A program made the translations under genes and the position numbers. Shown one piece after another: positions 1-9,116 of a stretch of 27,924 nucleotides of DNA (positions within the stretch are counted from its first letter, which is position 1; every line of letters begins with the position of its first letter). The stretch comes from RXIX01 sp003989075 (GTDB lineage: Bacteria > Pseudomonadota > Gammaproteobacteria > Competibacterales > Competibacteraceae). The notes under the pieces are model-generated. The model saw nothing but the letters and a program-made list of their open reading frames with translations, was not told where the DNA came from and searched no databases. The stretch covers positions 1 through 27,924 of the forward strand of contig JAKOYN010000075.1 of NCBI GenBank assembly GCA_029780415.1, given 5' to 3'.

Positions 1-10
1 AGAATCGCGC

Positions 11-1339
11 ATGCCGCAGCCTGTCGATACCCTGCTCAACGCCCGCTGGATCATTCCGGTCGAACCGCACGGCCAGACTCTCGAATACCATGCCCTCGTC
101 ATCGACAAGGGGCGCATCCTCGACCTTCTGCCCCAGAACATGGCAGCCGCCCGCTACCAGGCCACCGAGCACCTGAACCTGGACCGGCACCTGCTGATCC
201 CCGGCCTGATCAATGCCCACACCCACGCCAGCATGAGCCTGCTGCGCGGGCTGGCCGACGACCTGCCGCTGCTGACCTGGCTACAGGACCACATCTGGCC
301 GGCGGAAGCACGCTGGGTCGATACCGACTTTGTCGCCGATGGCACCCGTCTGGCCGTGGCCGAAATGCTGCGCGGTGGCACCACCTGCTTCAATGACATG
401 TACTTTTTTCCCGAGATCACCGCCGCCGTCGCCCGCGAGGCCGGCATGCGTGCCTGCATCGGCCTGATCGCCGTCGATTTCCCGACCCGCTATGCCCACG
501 ACTTCGACGACTATCTGCGCAAGGGCCTGGATCTGCACCAGCGCCTGCGCGAGGACCCCCTGCTGCACAGCGCCTTCGCCCCGCACGCGCCCTACACGGT
601 TGCGGCAAGCGCACTGGCACGGATCGGCCAGCTAGCGGCGGATCTGGACATCCCGGTGCACATCCACGTCCACGAGACCGCAGCCGAAGTAGCGCGCTTC
701 CAGCAGGAACACGGCTGCCGACCGCTGGCACGCCTGGAGCAGCTCGGCCTGCTGTCGCCGCGCCTGCTGGCCGTGCACATGACCCAGCTCGAAGCGAGCG
801 AAATTGCATCCCTGGCGCGGGCCGGCGCCCATGTCATTCACTGTCCGGAATCCAATCTCAAGCTGGCCAGCGGCTTTTGCCCAGTGGCCCGCCTCGCCGC
901 CGCCGGGGTTAATGTCGCCCTGGGTACCGATGGCGCTGCCAGCAACAACGATCTGGATCTGCTCAGCGAACTGCGCACCGCTACCCTGCTTGGCAAAGGC
1001 GTGGCCGGGGATGCCGCCGCACTGCCAGCCGCCGACGCCTTGCGCATGGTGACCCTCAACAGCGCCCGGGCGCTGGGTCTGGAGCAAGACATCGGTTCGC
1101 TGGAAATCGGCAAATCCGCCGACATCGTCGCCCTCGATCTCAGCCACCCCGAGACCGAGCCGGTTTATCAGCCGCTCTCACAGCTGATCTATGCCACCAG
1201 CCGCCGACAGGTCAGCGATGTCTGGGTGGCCGGGCGGCGTCTCCTGGCCGAGCACCAGCTCACGACCCTGGATCTGGCCGCGATCCTGGCGCGCGCCCGG
1301 CACTGGCAGCACAACATTGCCGCAGCGCATCGGGCGTAA
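11..1339 (+). CDS. mtaD: 5-methylthioadenosine/S-adenosylhomocysteine deaminase (amidohydrolase)
   Basis: This 442-residue protein is a cytosolic metal-dependent deaminase of the TRZ/ATZ amidohydrolase family. Such enzymes deaminate methylthioadenosine or S-adenosylhomocysteine to the inosine form in purine and methionine salvage. The metal-binding signature is visible: an HxH pair at residues 70-72 (AHTHASMSLLRG), a His cluster at 217-221 followed by E222, H256, H277 in IHCPESN, and D307 in LGTDGAASN. Length fits the family (about 430-450). It lies 72 bp upstream of ubiG on the same strand, and mtaD-ubiG-mupP is an order I recall from Pseudomonas. Substrate specificity cannot be proved, because related family members act on guanine or chlorinated s-triazines. 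The start lies so close to the window edge that its promoter is not visible. Confidence 0.9.
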   Translation: MPQPVDTLLNARWIIPVEPHGQTLEYHALVIDKGRILDLLPQNMAAARYQATEHLNLDRHLLIPGLINAHTHASMSLLRGLADDLPLLTWLQDHIWPAEARWVDTDFVADGTRLAVAEMLRGGTTCFNDMYFFPEITAAVAREAGMRACIGLIAVDFPTRYAHDFDDYLRKGLDLHQRLREDPLLHSAFAPHAPYTVAASALARIGQLAADLDIPVHIHVHETAAEVARFQQEHGCRPLARLEQLGLLSPRLLAVHMTQLEASEIASLARAGAHVIHCPESNLKLASGFCPVARLAAAGVNVALGTDGAASNNDLDLLSELRTATLLGKGVAGDAAALPAADALRMVTLNSARALGLEQDIGSLEIGKSADIVALDLSHPETEPVYQPLSQLIYATSRRQVSDVWVAGRRLLAEHQLTTLDLAAILARARHWQHNIAAAHRA

Positions 1340-1411
1340 AACCCGCGCGCTATCAGTCCAATCCATGGCGCTACGACGCACTTTCCCTTTCCGACCTCCG
1401 GTGAACAGGCC

Positions 1412-2137
1412 ATGACGATCGCCCAGCCTAATGTGGATTTTCAGGAAATCGCCAAGTTTGAGGAACTCGCCAGTCGCTGGTGGGATCCCGACAGCGAGTT
1501 CAAGCCCCTACATGACATCAACCCGCTACGCCTGGACTACATCGAGCGCCATACCGGTACGCTGGCCGGCAAGCGCGTAGTCGATATCGGCTGCGGTGGC
1601 GGTATTCTCGCCGAGAGCATGGCCCTGCGCGGCGCCGAGGTTCTGGGCATCGACATGGGCGAAGCGCCGCTGGCGGTAGCCCGCTTGCACCAGCTCGAAT
1701 CCGGCGCCACCCTCGATTACCAGCACATCACCGCTGAGGATCTGGCCGCGCGCGAACCGGGCGGTTTCGACGTGGTGACCTGCATGGAAATGCTTGAACA
1801 TGTCCCCGACCCGGCCTCGACCATTCAGGCCTGCGCGCAACTGGTCAAGCCCGGTGGCCGGGTGTTCTTCTCCACCATCAATCGCAATCCCAAGGCCTAC
1901 CTGTTCGTGGTCATCGGCGCTGAATACCTGTTGCGCATGCTGCCCAAGGGCACCCACGACTATCGCAAGTTCATCCGGCCTTCGGAACTGGATGGCTGGA
2001 CCCGCGCCGCCGGCTTGAGCATCCAGGATCTGACCGGTCTGCACTACAACCCACTTAGCCGCCGCTACTGGCTGGGCCCGGGCGTCACGGTCAATTACAT
2101 GACCTGCTGCCATGTGGACCTGGATCGCACGGCATGA
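1412..2137 (+). CDS. ubiG: Bifunctional 2-polyprenyl-6-hydroxyphenol methylase / 3-demethylubiquinol 3-O-methyltransferase
   Basis: UbiG carries out both O-methylations of ubiquinone biosynthesis with S-adenosylmethionine. The 241-residue length matches the family (about 240). The N-terminus contains the typical FEELASRWWDPDSEFKPLHDINPLR stretch in parts (residues 17-40), followed by SAM motif I VVDIGCGGG at 57-64 and the post-motif acidic residue in GIDMG. CMEMLEHVPDP is motif II. The C-terminal region with NPLSRRYWLG and VNYM is also typical of UbiG. The start ATG has a GGTGAACAGG-like ribosome site just upstream. Its stop overlaps the start of the next gene (ATGA-type overlap at 2134-2137), so the two are probably translationally coupled. 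Confidence 0.95.
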   Translation: MTIAQPNVDFQEIAKFEELASRWWDPDSEFKPLHDINPLRLDYIERHTGTLAGKRVVDIGCGGGILAESMALRGAEVLGIDMGEAPLAVARLHQLESGATLDYQHITAEDLAAREPGGFDVVTCMEMLEHVPDPASTIQACAQLVKPGGRVFFSTINRNPKAYLFVVIGAEYLLRMLPKGTHDYRKFIRPSELDGWTRAAGLSIQDLTGLHYNPLSRRYWLGPGVTVNYMTCCHVDLDRTA

Positions 2138-2802
2138 GTATGACACCGGCCTGCGTGCTGTTTGATCTGGATGGCACTCTGCTGGATACCGCGCCGGATC
2201 TGACTGCGGCTCTGCTACGACTGAGTGAGGAGCGCGACCTACCCAAACCCCGTTACGAGCAGGTGCGGCCAGCGGTGTCGCACGGCTCGCCGGGCATGCT
2301 TAAGGCCGCATTCGGACTGCATCCCGATGATCCGCTCTACCTTGAGATCAATCCACGCTTTCTGGAGTTGTACCGGGACGCGATCGCGGTTAAAACCGCG
2401 CTGTTCCCGGGCATGGCCGAGGTACTCGCCCATCTGGAAGCGGCGGCCATTCCCTGGGGCGTGGTCACCAACAAGCCTGGCTGGCTAACCGAGCCGCTGC
2501 TGCAGGCCCTGGGGCTCTGGTCGCGAGCGGGATGCGTGGTCAGCGGCGATACCTTGAGCACGCGCAAGCCCGATCCGGAACCGCTGCTGTATGCCTGCGC
2601 GCACGTGGGTGCGGCACCGGCGCGGTCGCTGTATGTCGGTGATGCCGAACGTGATGTGCAGGCGGGCAAGCGCGCCGGCATGATCACTCTGGTGGCCGGC
2701 TTTGGCTATCTGGGCGTCGAGGATCGGCCACAGGAATGGGCCGCCGATGGGTTTCTGGAACAGCCTGGCGATCTGCTGGCCTGGCTGGAACGGACTGCCT
2801 AG
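2134..2802 (+). CDS. mupP: HAD-family phosphatase, probable N-acetylmuramic acid 6-phosphate phosphatase (MupP) or phosphoglycolate phosphatase
   Basis: A 222-residue haloacid dehalogenase-type phosphatase of the Gph-like subfamily. Motif I is DLDGTLLDT at residues 11-19 with nucleophile D11 and D13; motif II is VVTNKPG; the motif III Lys is in STRKPDPEPL; motif IV is YVGDAERD. A helical cap lies between motifs I and II. The position immediately downstream of ubiG, with overlapping start and stop, is the location described for mupP in Pseudomonas, where the enzyme serves the anhydromuramic recycling route to UDP-MurNAc. That context favours MupP over phosphoglycolate phosphatase, but sequence alone does not separate them. 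The stop lies only 4 bp from the stop of the convergent PP2C gene. Confidence 0.75.
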   Translation: MSMTPACVLFDLDGTLLDTAPDLTAALLRLSEERDLPKPRYEQVRPAVSHGSPGMLKAAFGLHPDDPLYLEINPRFLELYRDAIAVKTALFPGMAEVLAHLEAAAIPWGVVTNKPGWLTEPLLQALGLWSRAGCVVSGDTLSTRKPDPEPLLYACAHVGAAPARSLYVGDAERDVQAGKRAGMITLVAGFGYLGVEDRPQEWAADGFLEQPGDLLAWLERTA

Positions 2803-2806
2803 CCGC

Positions 2807-3619
2807 TCAGATGCGACGCAGGGTCTGCCACCAGCGGCGCCACACGGGCAGGTTCGGATCGACCGCCGCCCGCGCCCACAACACGGTCACATTATCCTGA
2901 TGCGGGTGATCGTGGGCGGTGATCGCCGCCAGCAGCGCCTGGCAGGCTGAACCGCTGCTCCAGGCGCCGCGCAGCACTCTGGTGATCTCCTGCTCGCTCA
3001 GGGTCAGCAGGCCATCGCTGGCCAGCAGGATGCCATCGTTGTGATGCAGAGCGAAGGCCCGCCGCGACAGATCGACCAGTTCCAGATCCTCGCCGGTGAC
3101 GGCGCTGATCAGGGCGTTGCGGGCCGGATGGCGAGCCGCCACGTCAGCGCTCAATTCACCGGTCGATACCTGCTGCGCCAGCACTGTACGATAGGCGTGA
3201 TCCTGATTCAGGCGCAGCAAGCACCCACGCCGCCACAGCCATAAGGGCGAATCGCCGACGCTGATCCAGTACAGCCCCTCCGCAGTCAGCACCACCGCCA
3301 GCAGGGTGCAGCCCATCCCATCCAGCTCTTCCGGTGCACGGGCCGTTTCCAGCGCCATCCGCGCATTGACCTGCAGTAGAGTCCGCTCCAGTCGCTCGGG
3401 AATGGTCGCAGCCACCACCGCATCATAGGACTCAATGAAGGTACTCACCGCGAGAGCGCTGGCACGGGCACCGCCCTGCGCACCGCCCATGCCATCGGCC
3501 AGCACCAGCAGCAGCTCACCTGCCTCCAGCTCCGGCGGCAACTCGAACACGCCAAAGTCATCCTCCTGACGTGTGCGCGTACCCTGGACCATGCCTTCCT
3601 CATGCAGCCAGTTTGCCAT
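2807..3619 (-). CDS. PP2C-type Ser/Thr protein phosphatase
   Basis: The 270-residue protein is a metal-dependent PP2C phosphatase, expected to reverse the action of the kinase encoded upstream. Visible motifs are RTRQEDDFG at residues 15-23, LVLADGMGG at 38-46 (D42-G43 binding metal), GMGCTLLAV, ISVGDSPLWL, ILLASDGLL and QDNVTVL near the C-terminus. I chose the ATG at 3619 rather than upstream in-frame codons because a GAGAGGG ribosome site precedes it and the PP2C fold begins right there. It starts 13 bp after the preceding FHA gene. The last 15 residues (PNLPVWRRWWQTLRRI in part) are unusually rich in Trp and Arg and could be an amphipathic membrane-contact tail; this is inference. Confidence 0.93.
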   Translation of the reverse strand: MANWLHEEGMVQGTRTRQEDDFGVFELPPELEAGELLLVLADGMGGAQGGARASALAVSTFIESYDAVVAATIPERLERTLLQVNARMALETARAPEELDGMGCTLLAVVLTAEGLYWISVGDSPLWLWRRGCLLRLNQDHAYRTVLAQQVSTGELSADVAARHPARNALISAVTGEDLELVDLSRRAFALHHNDGILLASDGLLTLSEQEITRVLRGAWSSGSACQALLAAITAHDHPHQDNVTVLWARAAVDPNLPVWRRWWQTLRRI

Positions 3620-3632
3620 GCGCAATCCCTCT

Positions 3633-4148
3633 CTAGCCTTGGCTGTTATCACTCCAGTCAAACGCCGGCCCGCACAGCGGTACAAAGCGCAGACAGGTCG
3701 CGCCGAACTGCAGCGTTTCGCCACCGTTCAGCTCCACCGACTCGCGCACCGCGCGCCCTTCCAGCAGGGTGGCTGTCGCCACCGACTGCAGATAAAAACG
3801 CCGCGAGCGCATGCTGTAAATGATCGCTGCCTGGTTATCCAGAGCGATGGCCGTATCACCAAAATCCAGGCGCACCCGAGCACCGGGACCGCGGCCGATA
3901 TCATTCACCCCATAGCCGAGCGGCAACACCGTGCCACGCCCCGGACCGCCGGTCACGACCAGCCAGCCGACCAGCAGCGCCGGGGCCACACCGGATACTT
4001 TGCCACTCGCATATTCCACTACTGGCGGCGGCGTATCCGGTGCCGGACGTGCGGCGGTCTCACTGCGCACAATGCGCCGCGTCGGCTCCTGCGGCGACTC
4101 CTGCGGCGGAACCGGCGGACCTTTCCTGAAACCACGGTACAGGGGCAT
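3633..4148 (-). CDS. Degenerate FHA-domain protein
   Basis: The 171-residue protein has a Pro-rich, basic N-terminal third (about residues 1-60, beginning MPLYRGFRKG) and a C-terminal part resembling an FHA fold. An IGRGPGARVRLDFGD stretch matches the first phosphopeptide-contact strand, followed by a short beta-rich segment ending in LNGGETLQFGATCLRF. The canonical Ser-x-x-His contact motif is replaced by ALDNQAAI, and the Asn-Gly motif is weak, so phosphothreonine recognition may be lost or altered. The start at 4148 is supported by a strong AAAGGAG site 7-8 bases upstream. It lies 47 bp after the canonical FHA gene and 13 bp before the phosphatase gene. It may be an adaptor or a kinase substrate rather than a reader. 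Family membership is likely but not certain. Confidence 0.75.
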   Translation of the reverse strand: MPLYRGFRKGPPVPPQESPQEPTRRIVRSETAARPAPDTPPPVVEYASGKVSGVAPALLVGWLVVTGGPGRGTVLPLGYGVNDIGRGPGARVRLDFGDTAIALDNQAAIIYSMRSRRFYLQSVATATLLEGRAVRESVELNGGETLQFGATCLRFVPLCGPAFDWSDNSQG

Positions 4149-4170
4149 GGTACTGGCTCCTTTCTGGCGA

Positions 4171-4190
4171 TGCGGGCTCACGCGCCCGCG
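4171..4190 (-). other. Short GC-rich hairpin between the two FHA genes
   Basis: GCGGGC at 4172-4177 pairs with GCCCGC at 4184-4189 around a 6-base loop. It sits in the 47-bp gap between the two FHA genes, just upstream of the ribosome site of the second. There is no T-run, so it is not a classical terminator; it could tune expression within the operon. Confidence 0.35.
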
Positions 4191-4195
4191 ATACG

Positions 4196-4582
4196 TTACA
4201 CGCCCGACCCCGACTCCTCACTGACCCGAAAATGCAGGCGCACTTCACCCAACTCCACGACATCACCGTTCTTGAGGATGTGGCCATGCACCCGCTCGCC
4301 ATTCACCCAGGTACCGTTAGTGGAGCGCAGATCGCAAATCCGGAAGGTTCCATCCGGCAGGTGATAAACCTCGGCGTGGCGACTGGATACCGAGTCATTA
4401 TCAAAAGCCAGATCGTTATCCGGCAAACGGCCCAGCCGGCACAGCGGCGAACACAACCACAGATCCCCCTTGCCAACCACATCGGTGCGAATAAAGCGCG
4501 CGTGCGACAGAAGCCTGGATGGCGGCGAGGCCACGGCAGGCCGGCGACGAAACAATGACCAAAAGGAAAATTTCGCATTCAT
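4196..4582 (-). CDS. FHA-domain phosphothreonine-binding protein
   Basis: The 128-residue protein consists almost entirely of one forkhead-associated domain, which binds phosphothreonine peptides. All key contacts are present: CRLGRLPDNDLAF (Gly-Arg), VSSRHAEV (Ser-x-x-His) and LRSTNGTWVNG (Asn-Gly-Thr), then GDVVELGEVRLHF. The N-terminus MNAKFSFWSLFRRRP is aromatic and basic, a possible membrane-contact helix (inference). The ATG overlaps the TGA of the upstream kinase gene by 4 bases (4579-4582), indicating translational coupling. The likely role is to bind the autophosphorylated kinase or its targets. Confidence 0.93.
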   Translation of the reverse strand: MNAKFSFWSLFRRRPAVASPPSRLLSHARFIRTDVVGKGDLWLCSPLCRLGRLPDNDLAFDNDSVSSRHAEVYHLPDGTFRICDLRSTNGTWVNGERVHGHILKNGDVVELGEVRLHFRVSEESGSGV

Positions 4583-6456
4583 TTTTGGTTGAAACCTGAC
4601 GAGGCTGGAGCATCCCAGGGATTGAACGTGCGCGGCGGCGCGGGTGCAGGTGCGGGCGCGGCAACCGGTGCCGTGGGCGCAGGTGGTGCGGATTTGCCAC
4701 GCGCACGACTCGCACGCTTGCGCGGCGGTGATCCGGACTTGCCAGCGCCGGCAGCCGGCACCGGTGCCTTTTTAGCCGGTGGGGCCGATACAGCATTGCG
4801 GGATTTGCTGGCTGCCGCCGCTGCCGCTGCCGCTGTTGCCGCTACAGGCACTGCAGGCGCCAGATCGGGACTGTCGGCATCCGTCGCTGCCGGCGGCTCA
4901 TCGCTGGCGGCGTTCTCCCCGGGCACTGCCGGTACTTCGGGCGCTGGCAATGCCTGTGCCGGCACCTCGGTAGCCGGTAGCGCTTCCGCGGGTGGCGCGA
5001 TCCCGGTCTCAGGTGGTGGAGTGGACTCCGGCGCAGCGCCCCACCCAGGTGCAGGTTGAGAGATCCCAGCAGGTGCAACCGATTGCGGTGCTTCTTCCGC
5101 GACTGCCGGCGGTGGTGCAGGCGGTGGAACGGTGGCAGGCAGCGTTTCGCTCGCCGGCAGCGTGGCCGCCGACGGTGGCGCGGGTGTGGTGCTCAGAGCT
5201 GGAACCGGAACCGGAACCGGCTGCTGCAGCGGCGGAGCGGACGGCCACAACCCAACCAGCACGATCACCAGCAGCGCGATGCCGAGCACGCCCCCCAGAA
5301 CCATGAAGCGGGTCCGCTGGGATTGTGGCTGCATCGGCACGGGCGTGGCCATGGCCGAACGGGTTGGTAAACCCGGGCGCGTGACATCACTCATCCAGTT
5401 CTCACTGCCCGCTGGCGCCAGACGGCTTTGGGTTGGCGGATCGACGCGTGCGCGTGATGGCACCAGGATCACGGTCTCGTCACCCCCCTCCTCTTCACCA
5501 TTGAGCGCTGCCTGCATCTCGGCGACCGTACCAAAGCGCAACTCGGTGCGCACTGCCAGGACACGGTCGATAACCCGCAGCAGGTTGCTACTGTAGCGGC
5601 CAGCCCCAACCTGCCGTGCCGGCACCAGAGTGTCATCCAGCAGCCGCTCGGCGGCCTCGGCGGGCGGATGCCCAGCCACGCAGCGATACAACACCGCACC
5701 GAGCGCGTAAAGATCGGTCCAGGTGCCATAGCGGTCATTGCGGGTGGTGTACTGCTCGGGCGGCGAATAGCCGGGCGTGATCAGGCTGGTCACGCTGCGG
5801 CTATGCTGGCCGATCGCCGCACGCGCCGCACCAAAATCAATCAGCAGCACGCGGTGGTCGCTTTTGCGCACATACAGATTGGCCGGCTTGATATCGCGGT
5901 GCAAAAAGCCCTGTTCATGCACCGCCTGCAGGGCTGGCAGCACGTCTTCGAGCAGGCCACGAATATCCTGTTCGCCCAGGGTTTCACCATCACGCAGAAT
6001 CGCGCTCAGCGGCTGGCCTTCCTCGTAATCCATGACGATGTAGGCAGTACCATGGGCTTTGAAATAGCGCTTGATCCGCACCACGTAGGGATGCTGCACC
6101 CGGGCCAGCACCCGCGCTTCGTCGAGAAAGCGCTCCAGACCCCACTGGTAATCGGACCCCCTGCCATCAGCGGCGGCGTTCATGCCCTGGGTGTTGGCCT
6201 GCACGCTCACACCATCGGCATCCCGGTAGGACCATTCCAGCGGGAAGTACTCCTTGATCGCCACCCAGTTTTCCAGATGGGTATCAAAGGCCCGGTAGGT
6301 GACACCAAAGCCGCCGGCACCAAGAATCGCGTCGATGCGGTATTCATCGAGCATGCAGCCGGCGGGCAGTGCGTTAGCCCGGCGCCGTCCGCCACCGGTG
6401 GTGGGTGCGGTCGGCGGCGAGCTGCCGGACGTGGACGGTGGTGCGGTGCGGGTCAT
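4579..6456 (-). CDS. Transmembrane Ser/Thr protein kinase with Pro/Ala-rich C-terminal tail
   Basis: A 625-residue Hanks-type kinase. The catalytic domain spans about residues 37-320: glycine loop LGAGGFGVTYRA at 45-56, ATP-binding Lys in VAIKEYF (K68), helix-C Glu in ERFLDEARVLA, catalytic loop HRDIKPAN at 186-193 (D188) and DFG at 207-209, then TPGYSPPEQY. The activation segment has several Ser/Thr (SRSVTSLIT) for autophosphorylation. One transmembrane segment follows at about 384-404, with roughly 220 residues of Pro, Ala and some Ser, Lys and Arg beyond it and no recognisable sensor domain. The tail ends RTFNPWDAPASSGFNQK. It starts 27 bp after asnS and overlaps the FHA gene by 4 bp. The ATG at 6456 has only a weak ribosome site, so coupling to asnS translation is possible. 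Confidence 0.93.
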   Translation of the reverse strand: MTRTAPPSTSGSSPPTAPTTGGGRRRANALPAGCMLDEYRIDAILGAGGFGVTYRAFDTHLENWVAIKEYFPLEWSYRDADGVSVQANTQGMNAAADGRGSDYQWGLERFLDEARVLARVQHPYVVRIKRYFKAHGTAYIVMDYEEGQPLSAILRDGETLGEQDIRGLLEDVLPALQAVHEQGFLHRDIKPANLYVRKSDHRVLLIDFGAARAAIGQHSRSVTSLITPGYSPPEQYTTRNDRYGTWTDLYALGAVLYRCVAGHPPAEAAERLLDDTLVPARQVGAGRYSSNLLRVIDRVLAVRTELRFGTVAEMQAALNGEEEGGDETVILVPSRARVDPPTQSRLAPAGSENWMSDVTRPGLPTRSAMATPVPMQPQSQRTRFMVLGGVLGIALLVIVLVGLWPSAPPLQQPVPVPVPALSTTPAPPSAATLPASETLPATVPPPAPPPAVAEEAPQSVAPAGISQPAPGWGAAPESTPPPETGIAPPAEALPATEVPAQALPAPEVPAVPGENAASDEPPAATDADSPDLAPAVPVAATAAAAAAAASKSRNAVSAPPAKKAPVPAAGAGKSGSPPRKRASRARGKSAPPAPTAPVAAPAPAPAPPRTFNPWDAPASSGFNQK

Positions 6457-6483
6457 GGGCTGGCTTCGTGCAGGTGGACGCGG

Positions 6484-7884
<1,401 letters not shown>

Positions 7885-7959
7885 TGAACGATCTGCTCCG
7901 GCAGACAGCCGGACGATAGCGCCCGGCATCATGGTCATGGGTCAAGTGGCAGAACAGGC

Positions 7960-8784
7960 CTAAAGCGCGTCCTGGTATTTCTGGGCATGCAGCGCCCGCG
8001 CCTGGCCTGGCCAATCCTCGCGGCGGATGCGTCCGGCGAATTTGATAACCGCTTCGATGCGCTCAATATCGGCATCACTGAGCAGCGCCAGATCGCGGAA
8101 CGTCAGCACCCCGCAGGCATTCAACTTCTTTTCCAGCGCCGGACCAATGCCAGCGATCAACTTGAGATCGTCGGCAGCCGGCATCGGCGCCGGTGGCGCT
8201 TCCGGCATCGCGACCGTGGTCGGCAGCTCCGGTTTTCCGGCCGCTGCCACAACGCCTTCCACAGCAGGCGCAGCAGTCGGTTCCGGCATCGATACGGGTG
8301 CTACCGGCGCAGCAGCCGGTTCCGCAACGTCTGCCACCGGCGCAGGCGGCGAGGGCACGGCCTCCGGGGCTGACTGCAGCAGCGCCGCTGCCGAAATCAC
8401 TGCGGGCGCTTTACGCTGTTCACTGGACAGAGCACCACCCCGGCGCAATACCGCGAAATAATCATCCCACCACTGGTTCTGGGTCTGAATCCAGCGTTGC
8501 AGCACCTCTTCCATCTGCCGCACCCAGGCATTCATCACTTCGGGCGTGCCTTTTTCCTGGGCGACATGCTGCACCCACTCCTCCACCCAGGCCGCTTCCT
8601 TGACCAGGGTCTTTTTAACTGCCGCTTCCCAGGTGTTCAGATTCTTCAGATAGGTATCCCGCCATAATTCCACGCCCGGCGGTGGCTGAAAGGGTATCGC
8701 CGCACACAGGCTTTCCCAGAGGCGCTTTTGCGCATCGGTCCACGTCTTGAAAACGTCTTCACGAATCCACGGATTCACGTTCAC
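7960..8784 (-). CDS. Phasin-like N-terminus fused to a helix-hairpin-helix domain; function unknown
   Basis: The 274-residue protein has three parts. Residues 1 to about 130 are helical with regularly spaced Trp (WEAAVKKTLVKEAAWVEEW, QRWIQTQNQWWDDYF), resembling phasins or PhaE-type PHA synthase subunits. A linker of about 75 residues is rich in Ala, Pro and Val. The last 70 residues (about 205-274) form a DLKLIAGIGPALEKKL-type helix-hairpin-helix domain ending GRIRREDWPGQARAL, a module seen in several proteobacterial protein families such as extended NuoE proteins. The start is a GTG at 8784 with GGAGGGG very close; the next in-frame GTG at 8778 would have better spacing. It heads the leftward asnS-kinase cluster. 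The PHA-granule link is inference. Confidence 0.75.
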   Translation of the reverse strand: MNVNPWIREDVFKTWTDAQKRLWESLCAAIPFQPPPGVELWRDTYLKNLNTWEAAVKKTLVKEAAWVEEWVQHVAQEKGTPEVMNAWVRQMEEVLQRWIQTQNQWWDDYFAVLRRGGALSSEQRKAPAVISAAALLQSAPEAVPSPPAPVADVAEPAAAPVAPVSMPEPTAAPAVEGVVAAAGKPELPTTVAMPEAPPAPMPAADDLKLIAGIGPALEKKLNACGVLTFRDLALLSDADIERIEAVIKFAGRIRREDWPGQARALHAQKYQDAL

Positions 8785-9116
8785 AACCCCTCCAGTACTG
8801 TAGAAACCAAGTGACCCTTAGCCGCAATGCCATTCAGCCAGCGCCCAATTCATCGCGTTCATCAGCGCCATTCGCGTTTGTGAATCTTCCCTGGACTCAA
8901 AGCAATGACACATACCGAGCACGCTCTTTACATCTTCATCTTAGGACCGCACCTGACGTAACGCCAGATTCGCCACCGCCCCGGCAGCGCTGCCTGCACC
9001 GGCATCGTGCGTGATCGCGCCCCGCCGGCAAAGCCGGATTGCTATAATCCGCCATCCTGGCAGCCGTCACCGGCGGCGGCATTTCGTTTACCTTTGCATA
9101 TTGGGCAGAACCAGAC
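8785..9116. other. 332-bp divergent intergenic region
   Basis: This region separates the leftward helix-hairpin-helix gene from rightward cysE. It holds the cysE promoter at its right end. A 67-codon open frame at 8811-9014 (+) shows no family features and no convincing ribosome site, so I do not call it. No RNA gene was recognised. A promoter for the leftward gene must lie near 8800-8900 but I could not place its hexamers. Confidence 0.6.
9025..9048 (+). promoter_or_regulatory. Putative extended -10 promoter of cysE with adjacent inverted repeat
   Basis: A perfect TATAAT (9043-9048) is preceded by TGC (9040-9042), giving an extended -10 element. The spacer region carries a perfect inverted repeat CCGGC-AAA-GCCGG at 9025-9037, and no good TTGACA is present 17 bases upstream. 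The start codon of cysE follows 68 bases downstream. The palindrome could be an operator or chance in GC-rich DNA. Confidence 0.6.

Noticed and set aside
8811..9014. A 67-codon plus-strand frame in the cysE upstream region
   Set aside because: No ribosome site, no domain, and it would cover the cysE promoter upstream region; likely chance.
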